Assembly (NCBI GenBank): GCA_018806915.1
Contig: JAGKQI010000061.1
Span: 558,001-622,000 of the forward strand
From: Phytophthora colocasiae
Taxonomy: Eukaryota > Oomycota > Peronosporomycetes > Peronosporales > Peronosporaceae
Direction of reading: 5' to 3'
Length of the DNA stretch: 64,000 bases
Part shown: piece by piece, positions 50,739-59,788 of the stretch
Layout: each line of letters begins with the position of its first letter
How positions within the stretch are numbered: the first letter of the stretch is position 1
Program-made: the position numbers and the translations under genes
Notes under the pieces: model-generated
What the model was told of the DNA's origin: nothing
The model's database searches: none
Seen by the model: the letters and a program-made list of their open reading frames with translations, nothing else

Positions 50739-50808
50739 AGCTCTTCACAGTCCAAGTCCACTCCCTCAATATATGATAACACCAAGTGCCACATCCACTT
50801 CAACAGCC

Positions 50809-51888
50809 ATGTGCTCAGGTCGCTACGAGACGGAGACGTCACTACGCACGGCTATCTTCGGCGAGATCTTGCTTTGTCGCGACCGCCTCTCGGGCGAGCG
50901 CGTAGTAGTGAAGACTGTGGACCTGCAACTGGCACTGCAGCAGACGTCGCGCTCGGAAGGACCCGTACAGGAGAATGTGCTGCACGAGGTGGAGGTGCTG
51001 AACCGCGTGCGCTCACTGGGCGGACACCCGAACGTCATCAACATGCACAGCTACTTCGTGACGAAGGACGGCGGCGTGCTGCACATGGTGCTGGACTATT
51101 GCGAGGGCGGAGACCTGCTGGACGCGTGCGTGCAGCCTCCCGTGGCGGAGGACCAAGACGGCAAAACCAGCAACCGTAGCAGCAGTGGCAGTGGCAACAG
51201 TCAGGATAACCAGAAAGAGGACGCGGTGGTGGCAAGAGCGGCTGAGGTGCTGGACGAACACGGCCCCGAAGCGGACGACTGCAATAACGGACCCTTCCTG
51301 AACGGCGTGGACGGGTCCAAACGTCTGCAGGAAAACATAGCGCACGCGTACCTAGTTGACATTCTCTCAGGTCTGCGTTTCCTCCACAGCCACGGAATCG
51401 CACACCGGGACGTGAGTCTTGAGAACATCCTGTTGCGAGACGGACGCGCCGTGATCGCGGACTTCGGGTTATGCGTGCAGAACGCCTCGCTGTCCGGTAG
51501 TCCAACAGGTAGTGTGTTCCTGTGCGAGGAGACAGTGGGTAAGAACTACTACATGGCGCCGGAGGTCGTGGCGCGCGAACGGTACGACCCGCGGCAAGCG
51601 GACATTTGGTCAGCGGGAATCGCCGTTTTCATCCTGCTGACGTCGTCACCGCCGTTCGAGCGCGCGGAGCCGTCCGACCCGGGTTTCCGGTACGTGGTCA
51701 AGCGCGGTATCAAAGCGGTGTTCGCGGCGTGGGGGTTGGGCCAGGAGGTGTCGGAATCCATGCAGGACCTGCTGGCGCGTATGCTTTGCGTGGATCCGGA
51801 GGAGCGTATTACGATGGAGGAGATCTGGCAGCACCCGGTGTTGCAACGACAGCGGTGCGAGTTGGCTGTGGCGGTCGGCAGTACTTGA
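50809..51888 (+). CDS. Protein kinase (copy 1, intact)
   Basis: This gene encodes 359 residues from ATG 50809, the start shared with copy 2. An upstream ATG at 50773 is absent from copy 2. The kinase core has Lys35 (VVVKTV), HRD at 199-201 in the context IAHRDVSLENILL, DFG at 218-220, an APE-type MAPEV and DIWSAGIAVFIL. The glycine-rich loop is degenerate (RTAIFGEI), and the catalytic-loop Lys of HRDLKPEN is replaced by Ser203. A polar insert of about 75 residues, rich in Ser, Asp and Asn, lies before the catalytic loop (about residues 108-180). It is probably a Ser/Thr kinase of an oomycete-expanded group. The substrate is unknown. Confidence 0.85.
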   Translation: MCSGRYETETSLRTAIFGEILLCRDRLSGERVVVKTVDLQLALQQTSRSEGPVQENVLHEVEVLNRVRSLGGHPNVINMHSYFVTKDGGVLHMVLDYCEGGDLLDACVQPPVAEDQDGKTSNRSSSGSGNSQDNQKEDAVVARAAEVLDEHGPEADDCNNGPFLNGVDGSKRLQENIAHAYLVDILSGLRFLHSHGIAHRDVSLENILLRDGRAVIADFGLCVQNASLSGSPTGSVFLCEETVGKNYYMAPEVVARERYDPRQADIWSAGIAVFILLTSSPPFERAEPSDPGFRYVVKRGIKAVFAAWGLGQEVSESMQDLLARMLCVDPEERITMEEIWQHPVLQRQRCELAVAVGST

Positions 51889-52302
51889 AGTGATTGCGAG
51901 TGAGTTGTTTGGGGACGGCAATGGTGGTGGGTTGCCAATGGTAAAAGGTGTGTATCAAGAAATGTATTGTACATGTAGTTGTATGGACGGTGAAGGAGGA
52001 CAAGAAGAGTAGAGAAGATGGAGACTTGATGCCAAGTAGTATAAGGCGAAACATTTTATATATTATCTCAACCACGAGCTTCAGCATTTGCTTGGTAACC
52101 AAAACTGCCTTTGACGAAGCATGTTCTACCTGAATGCGGCCGGGGATCTGCTACACCGGTAGAACGATACCTTTACGGATGTTGTGGCAGGACAAGGGTA
52201 CCGCAACCATCTAAAAGCTGACGGTTTCGGCGAAAACTGCTCTGCGTAGATCACGACGTATCTTTCGGCTTCGCTTGCTTCAACCCAAGCTGAGGATCAA
52301 CT
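51889..52302. other. Spacer between kinase copy 1 and the GNAT gene
   Basis: The first ~200 bases belong to the duplicated arm and hold the kinase 3' UTR. The rest, up to the convergent GNAT stop, has no visible feature. Confidence 0.4.
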
Positions 52303-53107
52303 CTACAGCTGCAATTCCAGAAGCAGCGCGTCGCGGCCAGGCTTGTAGTAGTCGACGCGAACCGAAGTGCGCTCGAAGCCCTGCGACTCGTATAGTGCGA
52401 TGGCACCGACATTGGCGGTGTCCGCCTCCAACACCAGCTTCGCCGCCCTGCTCACGCATAAGATCAGGGATCCGATCCACATCCAGCAGCGATCTAAAAC
52501 CGACCTGTTCGTTCGCAAGGCCGCGATTGCGGCCTGCAGTAGATGGCGCCCCACACCCTGTCGCCGGTGGTTCTCGGCTACAGCAATGCGGTCAATGTGT
52601 CCCTCAGCCTGTAAAACATGCACCAAGCAGTCAGAGCAGTTCTGCCTTCCTTCTCAATCGAACGTACGCCATTGCGCCTGAATAGGATGTAGCCGTGGAC
52701 AGTAGCGTCCTGTGCACCAACGGCCAACACCAGCGTATTGTGCCTGTCCACAGCAAGACCACGAACAATAAACAAAAACAACGTCAGCCATCGCGTGTAT
52801 CGTTAGCGACCGGAATCCCTACGGCTTTATGCCCTCCTCCACCAAACGTTGGCCGAGGCTGTCGCTCTTGGAGAAGCTCCTACACGAATAATAAGCAGAC
52901 GGGAAGCACGTGAGGATGAGGCAAAGCACAGCAGCGTCTTAGACGCCCAGCTGTGATGATGGCCACCACCGCTCACTTTTTCTCCAGACGCACGGCCTGC
53001 ACCAGCCACTCTACCCGAGTCTTCTTGGTCGCCTCCACCAGCTCCATCGATGCTGTAGTCGAAGCAATTTGTTGATTTGAATTCGTGGCGCTAAAACGAG
53101 ACGGCAT
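52303..53107 (-). CDS. GNAT N-acetyltransferase, Naa30/RimI-like (five exons)
   Basis: Exons are 52977-53107, 52823-52879, 52668-52743, 52505-52608 and 52303-52447, all in phase, giving 170 residues. The GNAT core shows VHGYILF (strand 4), IDRIAVAENHRRQGVG with the acetyl-CoA loop RRQGVG, LLQAAIAAL, KLVLEADTANVGAIALYESQGF and the closing VDYYKPGRDALLLEL. The last motif (YY..G.DAL) resembles Naa30, the NatC catalytic subunit that acetylates protein N-termini. The fourth intron is 57 nt and in frame, so an unspliced isoform would insert 19 residues. The gene lies between the arms of the inverted duplication, and its start is only ~20 bases from the right arm. Confidence 0.75.
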
Positions 53108-53126
53108 TGGAATTTCTTCAGATGCT

Positions 53127-55078
53127 GAATAAATTTTATTGATACGAGATATACACGTTTCGTCTTATACTACTTGGCTGGCCGATAGGACAGAACATCA
53201 AGTCTCCATCTTCTCTACTCTTCGTCGCTGGCCTTGTCCTCCTTCATCGACTCCATACAACTACAATACAATTCTTGACACACACCTTTTACTGTTGGCA
53301 ACCCACCACCATTGCCGTCCCCAAACAACTCACTCGCAATCACTTCAAGTACTGCCGACCGCCACAGCCAACTCGCACCGCTGTCGTTGCAACACCGGGT
53401 GCTGCCAGATCTCCTCCATCGTAATACGCTCCTCCGGATCCACGCAAAGCATACGCGCCAGCAGGTCCTGCATGGATTCCGACATCTCCTGGCCCAACCC
53501 CCCACGCCGCGAACACCGCTTTGATACCGCGCTTGACCACGTACCGGAAACCTGGGTCGGACGGCTCCGCGCGCTCGAACGGCGGTGACGACGTCAGCAG
53601 GATGAAAACGGCGATTCCCGCTGACCAAATGTCCGCTTGCCGCGGGTCGTACCGTTCGCGCGCCACGACCTCCGGCGCCATGTAGTAGTTCTTACCGACT
53701 GTTTCCTCGCACAGGAACACACTACCTGTTGGACTACCGGACAGCGAGGCGTCCTGCACGCATAACCCAAAGTCCGCGATCACGGCGCGTCCGTCTCGCA
53801 ACAGGATGTTCTCAAGACTCACGTCCCGGTGTGCGATTCCGTGGCTGTGGAGGAAACGCAGACCTGAGAGAATGTCAACTAGGTACGCGTGCGCTATGTT
53901 TTCCTGCAGACGTTTGGACCCGTCCACGCCGTTCAGGAAGGGTCCGTTGTTGCAGTCGTCCGCTTCGGGGCCGTGTTCGTCCAGCACCTCAGCCGCTCTT
54001 GCCACCACCGCGTCCTCTTTCTGGTTATCCTGGCTGTTGCCACTGCCACTGCTGCTACGGTTGCTGGTTTTGCCGTCTTGGTTCTCCGCCACGGGGGGCT
54101 GCACGCACGCGTCCAGCAGGTCTCCGCCCTCGCAATAGTCCAGCACCATGTGCAGCACGCCGCCGTCCTTCGCCACGAAATAGCTGTGCATGTTGATGAC
54201 GTTCGGGTGTCCTCCCAGTGAGCGCACGCGGTTCAGCACCTCCACCTCGTGCAGCACGTTCTCCTGTACAGGTCCTTCCGAGCGCGACGTCTGCTGCAGT
54301 GCCAGTTGCAGGTCCACAGTCTTCACTACTACGCGCTCGCCCGAGAGGCGGTCGCGACAAAGCAAGACCTCGCCGAAGATAGCCGTGCGTAGTGACGTCT
54401 CCGTCTCGTAGCGACCTGAGCACATGGCTGTTGAAGTGGATGTGGCACTTATCTCTATTGAGGGAGTGGGCTTGGACTGTGAAGAGCTGGTTGCGAAATG
54501 AAAAGAGACCGTCGCGCGATGTGTGAAGAGGCCGACGGACGGAAGAATTGACCGTGTGCGATGTGGCTCGTCCAACTGTAAGTGATCACTGAGCTGACGG
54601 CGCTGCAAGTTGCAACGAGGAGACCAACCACCTCAGACTGCTGCAGCTGGTTGACGAAGTGGAGATCGAGCATGCGAGATCGAGATAGGCGGCGGACGAT
54701 CCAGCTGGTCGCGTGCAGATGTGCGTGTTTCGGCTGCTTCGTTGCCGTGTTTGGAGCACTAAGCAGCCACGTCGTCTGTCCTCTTCGGCACTACTACCTG
54801 TGCGGACTTTGGGACGAATTGGCGAGTGAGCTGCCAGCAATTCGATCGCTGAAATTCGTCGGGTGTCTCGGCGTGGCATGTCATCCGTTACTCGGTCGGT
54901 CGATTGGGAATATCCTCCGAGAATCTTATACTCTCTGCGATGCCTTCGAGATGGTTCTCTTCTCGAGTCGTTTCTTGGATTGGATCGTTTTCTTGGATTG
55001 CATTGAAGTGGCCGTTGAACCTGACAACACATCGGTGCGGTACATTCGTTTTCGCGTGCGTGAGATTGTTCACGTAAC
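53127..55078 (-). repeat. Right arm of the inverted duplication
   Basis: This is the inverted copy of 50139-52090. The kinase region differs by only four amino-acid changes before a one-base insertion; the upstream flank (54600-55050) is more diverged, with several small indels. The spacer between arms is about 1.04 kb and holds the GNAT gene. Confidence 0.85.
53345..54425 (-). pseudogene. Protein kinase (copy 2, one-base frameshift)
   Basis: This is the inverted paralogue of 50809-51888. Its length is 1081 bases against 1080, because a run of five G in copy 1 (GTGGGGGTT) is six G here, near 53508 on the minus strand. Translation is normal through HRD, DFG and APE. It then shifts after AVFAAWG, replacing the last ~50 residues of the C-lobe with an unrelated tail that ends in the stop at 53340. 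The four earlier substitutions are conservative (for example FGEI to FGEV). The difference is in a homopolymer, so a sequencing error is possible. If real, the kinase has lost its final helices and is probably non-functional. Confidence 0.75.
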
Positions 55079-55782
55079 GTGAATCAATCACGTTAGAGCT
55101 ACGAATGATTGTGAGGCCTTAAGAGCTTTGCTTTCATAAGGTTGAGAGCGCATTGCTTGCTTTGTTTCGGGTCGGATGGCTGTGCAGGATGGAAAACTCA
55201 GGAAAATGGCCGTTAAGGAGAGAGAGAGTGAGCTTGATTTATGACTTCTACAACGCCAGGGGTTTGAAAAATGCAGTTTAAGCGAGTGCTTCTAGGAGGA
55301 TAGGAGATCGCTCTCACATGGATGCAGTCGGACGGGCAAAGCAGGTTGGTGTTGGCACTAATAAACTTGATTTGGTGCTGACCAAGCAGTGAGTTGAAGT
55401 CGCCTCTGCTAAGGGATGCTGCAAGGTGCCGTGGTTGAAGTGTGCAACATCAACGGCACTTGCAGCCGTTGAAGGACAGGCTACCGCTCATATTTGCGCT
55501 CATTTCGTCAGGGAATCTTCTGCGGGAAGACAAACGTAACGAGATTGAGATGCAATTGCTGCAGAGGTTATTGGCAGCCAAGTTATCGATGCTCCAGATC
55601 ATTGCGTTCGGGTCTATGACCAGCGAACTATGACCAGCGATTTTTTGCTGAGGATGCTAGATGTCGAATGCGCAAGACAACGATGAACGCCAATCTGATA
55701 ACCTGCGTGTAACACACTTGAAGGTCTCATTTAACCCAGGCAACAACTTCGGTTGTATTGACAGAGTTCAACGCAGTCGCTT
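54426..55782. other. Duplicated promoter region and gene-free spacer
   Basis: Up to 55078 this is the upstream part of the duplicated arm. It carries an open + strand frame of 166 residues (54582-55082) whose C-terminal residues (IEVAVEPDNTSVRYIRF) are echoed in the other arm (about 50055-50237, minus), although the frames are broken there. From 55079 to 55782 I see nothing. Confidence 0.35.
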
Positions 55783-57157
55783 CTAGTCCTCCGGAGTCAC
55801 TTCAATGACCTTCGAGTCTGGCGTAATGTACGCGTCTTTCGACCCAGCAACAACACGGCCCACTACCCATGCGGGCTTGCCGTCCAGATCACGCAGTTCC
55901 TTGATGTATGCGTCGGCGTTCTCCGCAGGCAAGCAAAGAAGCAGTCCGCCTGAAGTTTCGGCTGCAAACCCATCCAGCAGCTTAAACGAGTTGCCGATCG
56001 CCTCGTTCACCTTGGCCATGTTTTTAATGATCGGTAGCGTGTGGATCTCGAACGAGACATCGCCCAGCTGCGACTTGGCTTGGTTACGAGCATGAGCGAC
56101 GATTCCGAAACCCGTCACATCCGTTGCCGAGTGTGCCCCATACTAATGTTGCAATAATGGAAGTCAGTACCGAACACAAGGCGACAAGCACAAAACATAG
56201 CGAACCTTGTGCATCATCTTGGCTGCGTTGAGGTTAAGGCGGCTCATGGACTCGGACGCCATCTGGAAGGCAACATCAGCGTCCTCAGGTGTCACAATGC
56301 TCTCCACACGCTGCCAGCGTTCAGGTTTCTTCTTCCACTGGAACAAGTTCACAGCCACCTGCGTGCCAAGTGGTTTGGTGAGAATGATGACGTCCCCAAC
56401 CACAGCGTTTTCCGGTCGAATGATTTGGCTCTCTACAGAAACACTCGTGAGTCCTATGTGAACTAGAATTGTTAAATGAAAGCTCTCACTAACCGCTTCG
56501 AACGCTCATGGCTACACCACCGACAATGGGCCACGGGTTCATGACGGTTTGGCCACCGGTGACGTTGGTGTGTGCTTGACGCGCCAAGTCATTGAATCCG
56601 CGGATCATCTGTGTGGTGACGACGTCGCGCTGCTTCTCGCTCATGTCTCGACAAACACCGAGGATCATGAGCATCGTGTCCACCTCCGTGACGCCCATGG
56701 CGTAGGCGTCCGAGAGCACATTGGCACAGGCGATTTTGCCCTGCACGTACGGGTCCTCCACACTGGGGAAGAAGAAGTCGGTGGTAGACACCAGGTACAG
56801 ATCTGTACCATGTGAGATCTTGACGACACTCGAGTCCATTCCTGGCGTCTCGTTCGGCTTGAGGTCATTGGCCAAGTCGTCCAGATATCCCAGTAGCTTC
56901 GCCTGGGGTAGTTTGCACCCGCAGCCCTTCAGAGCACTGAAATTGGTTAGAACGAAGTCCGCTTCGAGCCCAAGAGCAGTAGGGTCGAAGGCTGCTGCAT
57001 TGGCGACTACGTTGGCCTCCGATGGTGTCGAGAACTCCCGCCCGATGATGTTTTTCGTCTGCTGAGCTGCTGCCTCCATTGCTGCTGCTTGGATACATGT
57101 AATGTGATGATGGATACGTCTGACAAGCTTGGCGATCGACTCTGATTGGCTATCCAA
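55783..57157 (-). CDS. Selenophosphate synthetase, Cys form (three exons)
   Basis: Exons are 56494-57157, 56206-56432 and 55783-56142, in phase, giving 416 residues; the ATG at 57079 would give 390 and has the better context. The active-site loop reads SALKGCGCKLPQ, with Cys79 at the position that is Sec in many eukaryotic SPS2 proteins. The ATP/metal residues are in STTDFFFPSVEDPYVQGKIACANVLSDAYAMG, and the later TGGQTVMNPWPIVGGVA and TDVTGFG motifs fit. The enzyme makes selenophosphate from selenide and ATP, for Sec-tRNA synthesis, and so implies selenoproteins in this organism. No SECIS is needed for the Cys form. A CCAAT box (57139-57148) overlaps the longer start. Confidence 0.9.
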
Positions 57158-58388
57158 TTTTAGTGTTCAACACACCATTCAAAACATCCTGATACATAAT
57201 ATGTAGATCGTAAAATACATGTATTCTACGATCTATTAATACATATAAAGTCGAGTCCCTGCGGAGTCTTTGCTCAAGGTCATTCTGACGGAGCCCGGAG
57301 TGAAAGGCGACCGACGGAAAATATTAAGCAAAAGAAGAAGAGCATCGGTGTGCGTATGAGCATTTGGTAATATTACTGCTTTAAAGTCTTGGTAGAGAAC
57401 GAATATTGTTTATGGTAGCTTCGTGCGTTCTCCAGCGCGTTGAAACGTTGCAAGTCCGCTCCTTCCAGTCGCAAGCCTTTTGCTCTTGCGGCGCCCTCGG
57501 CCAGGGAGGGGTGTTGTCGGACAGAGCTCGCAAAGTGCGGGCTGAAGATCGTCGAGGCTGGTAATTAAATATATGTCTGAGGAACCAAGTTGGGTTGGAG
57601 AGGGTTCAAAAGGCGGCGACATCTCACTCGCGGAGACTCTTGGGAGTCAGAATTCCGTCATTCTGGGCTGTCTTAAAGGAGGGGGAAAGTCCCTGCGAGG
57701 AGCGCCGGCCGCCGGCGATCGACCCACCGACCAGTACACTGGGCGCCTTGCGGCACCTGTTATCATTTTTCCTCTTGTCGTCGGGCGAGATGCTTGCTGC
57801 TTCGTTCAGTGCGGGCGAAGCGCGTGGGCGCGGCTTCAGGCTCTGCGCTCACTGCTGCCTGCGACAGCAAGTCTCGGCGACGACGTCCAACTTGGCTCTC
57901 AGCTGCAGAGCGGGGCGGCCGCGGCTCCCCAAGCCGCGCGCTGCCTCTGCGCTCGCAGGATTCCTAGTTTCGTGTCTTAACAGTTGGAGTGACGGAGGGG
58001 GCATCGTAGTAGTTCTTGGTCCGGCGAGCATCTTTGGAAATGAAGCCTTGACTGCCAGGTCAACCCACACTATCGCCACGACTGTACCGTAAAGAACGCG
58101 CGGAGAAAAATCCAACCTCGCTGAATGGTGGTTATCAGACGTGAGTGATGGTGCTGTTAAATGCCAGATGTGTAGCCATCTTCATGTACGTTACACCGGA
58201 AAATCGATACAGCAGCACAAAGTAATATCGTGCGTTGAGGATGAATCAAAAAGTTATATATTTCTTCGTCAAAGTAGAGTGTAGCCCTGCCATGCTGTCT
58301 TGAGGCGGCGTGCAGTGATAGTGATACCTTTAGCTTGCTGCAATCTGCCGCTGCCGCGCCTTAAGTCTGCTGTCAAAACTTGGCTGGC
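57158..58388. other. Gene-free stretch with a long palindrome
   Basis: No supported gene is visible. The 57573-57980 frame (135 residues, Gly/Ala-rich) matches no family. The first ~80 bases are AT-rich and carry a 32-bp palindrome. Bases ~57440-57980 are GC-rich and may belong to a relic repeat, but no TIR, LTR or tRNA-like box is convincing. Confidence 0.4.
57204..57235. repeat. Near-perfect 32-bp palindrome upstream of the SPS gene
   Basis: The two 16-base halves are reverse complements except at one position: TAGATCGTAAAATACA versus TAGATCGTAGAATACA. It lies 47 bases before the outermost SPS start (57157), in AT-rich sequence. It may be an operator-like site or a cruciform. Confidence 0.8.
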
Positions 58389-59337
58389 TTATTTGACCGC
58401 CATCAGGATTGCGATAATAGCCACGACCACCACCAGCGCGAAGATACCGATGCAGATGAGCTTCGTCTTGGAACACTTGCAGAAACCGCGCTTGAGGTTG
58501 GCCTCCCGCACGTTGCGAAGGGCGCCCTGCGTGTTTTCCTGCGCTGCGTCTGTGTTCTCCTCAATGTCCACTTTATAAAACGACAATAGAATCACGTTAA
58601 ACTACGACAACAAACCCAATGACATCTACAGCGATAATCAACGCACCAACGATCTCGCCTTGGTCCTGCACGAGCCCGTCGACTTCCTGGAAAGCTGCGT
58701 TCACCTCGTGTAGCTGTTTGTTAATCTTCAGAATATCCTCCTCTCGTCGTACCAGGTCTACAGTTCAAGAAACAAGCACCAGATCGTCAGTTAACCACCC
58801 CGTCGTAACCTCTTCCCCAACAGTTTTCGGCCGTCACGCACCATCTTCGTTGTATCTCGTGACGTTTGCCTGGGCGTAAATCTGGTCTTCATTGTACCCG
58901 TCAAAGCCTTCAGGTTTGTTGTCATCATCCGACCGGAAGGACAGCGAAGACTGACGCAAATTGGACACAGCAGCCCGCTCAGCCGCCAACAGCTTCTGGC
59001 ACGTCTCCTCGAAGCTTTTCAGTTGGTTCTTGTAGTCTGTCGACAGCTTCGCCACCTGCGTCTTACGCGCACGGCCCCCAGCGGCCTTCGCTCCCTTGTC
59101 CAGCTCCTGCAGGCGACGATTGATCTTGGCCACCAGCTTATTACCGCGGTCCGTTAGCTCCGTCAGCTGCTGGTGGTTTGCTCGCGAGTCCTGCGGCGTG
59201 CCGAACAGCGTCATCTTCTGCGCAATGTTGCGCGTGACCTGGTTGAACTGGCCCACGGCCTTGGACGTCTCCTGCACGAGGGCATTGTAGTGCTCCTCCT
59301 CACCCATTTTGGGTGAATCGGCCGACATATAGCTCAT
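58389..59337 (-). CDS. Syntaxin, Qa-SNARE (three exons)
   Basis: Exons are 58842-59337, 58647-58757 and 58389-58570, in phase, giving 262 residues. The N-terminal part has the three-helix Habc-like region (YNALVQETSKAVGQFNQVTRNI, LTELTDRGNKLVAKINRRLQEL). The SNARE motif follows (LVRREEDILKINKQLHEVNAAF), with the ionic-layer Gln in LVQDQGEIV, ending before NVREANLKR. A C-terminal membrane anchor follows (LICIGIFALVVVVAIIAILM). It would drive vesicle fusion at an endosomal or Golgi membrane. Its layout is closest to the Pep12/syntaxin-7/12 type, but the compartment cannot be set from sequence alone. A Cys pair before the anchor (FCKC) could be palmitoylated. Confidence 0.85.
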
Positions 59338-59788
59338 TGTGAAGGCAGCGAGGGCGAGAAGACTGCAGCAGGAGGAGTTGGGCTATTTATTCCTTTGTGC
59401 TGAATGAACTGTATTTATACGGTGGGAGTGGGCAGTTTATGCTACACTTGGAATTTGTATGCTGTTCTAAAAATAGACGTATGAAATCCAGCCTACACCG
59501 GATGCTATGAGACAGACATTGTGAAGCTACAATCACTTCCTAATCGCAGGTACCAACTTCTCTTTCCGACCAAAGTGCCGGGCCGTTGCGGAGAATGCAA
59601 TTCCGGACGGCAACAGAGCCGAGAATAAGCCTTTAAAGGTGAGGCCAAGAGGCTGAAGGCGTCTTTGTGATTACGTCGCTGAGACATGCCAATAGTCGTG
59701 ATTGGTCTAAAATGCGTGCCCTTTCATGACAAACGTCACGCCCGCATTTAATATTTCGATTAGATAGCACCAGCGCTGCAGGAATCGC
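59338..59788. other. Spacer between syntaxin and GH35 genes
   Basis: Both neighbours are on the minus strand; this stretch holds the syntaxin promoter and the GH35 3' UTR. No conserved frame or repeat is seen. Confidence 0.4.

Larger units (their letters stand above)
50139..52090 (+). repeat. Left arm of a ~2-kb inverted duplication
   Basis: This arm matches the reverse complement of 53127-55078, including a kinase gene, its promoter and both flanks. The outer edge is at CGTGCACAATCTCACG-like sequence and the inner edge near CAGCATTTG. The coding part is nearly identical; the flanks have several indels, for example about 18 bases present only in the right arm near 53185. Confidence 0.85.

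Noticed and set aside
55442..55633. 63-residue frame in the gene-free spacer
   Set aside because: It is short, has no domain, no splice signals and no conserved promoter. It is most likely chance.
57573..58092. Two + strand frames of 135 and 165 residues
   Set aside because: They overlap each other, are low-complexity and GC-driven, and match no family. They lie in a stretch with no promoter or splice support.
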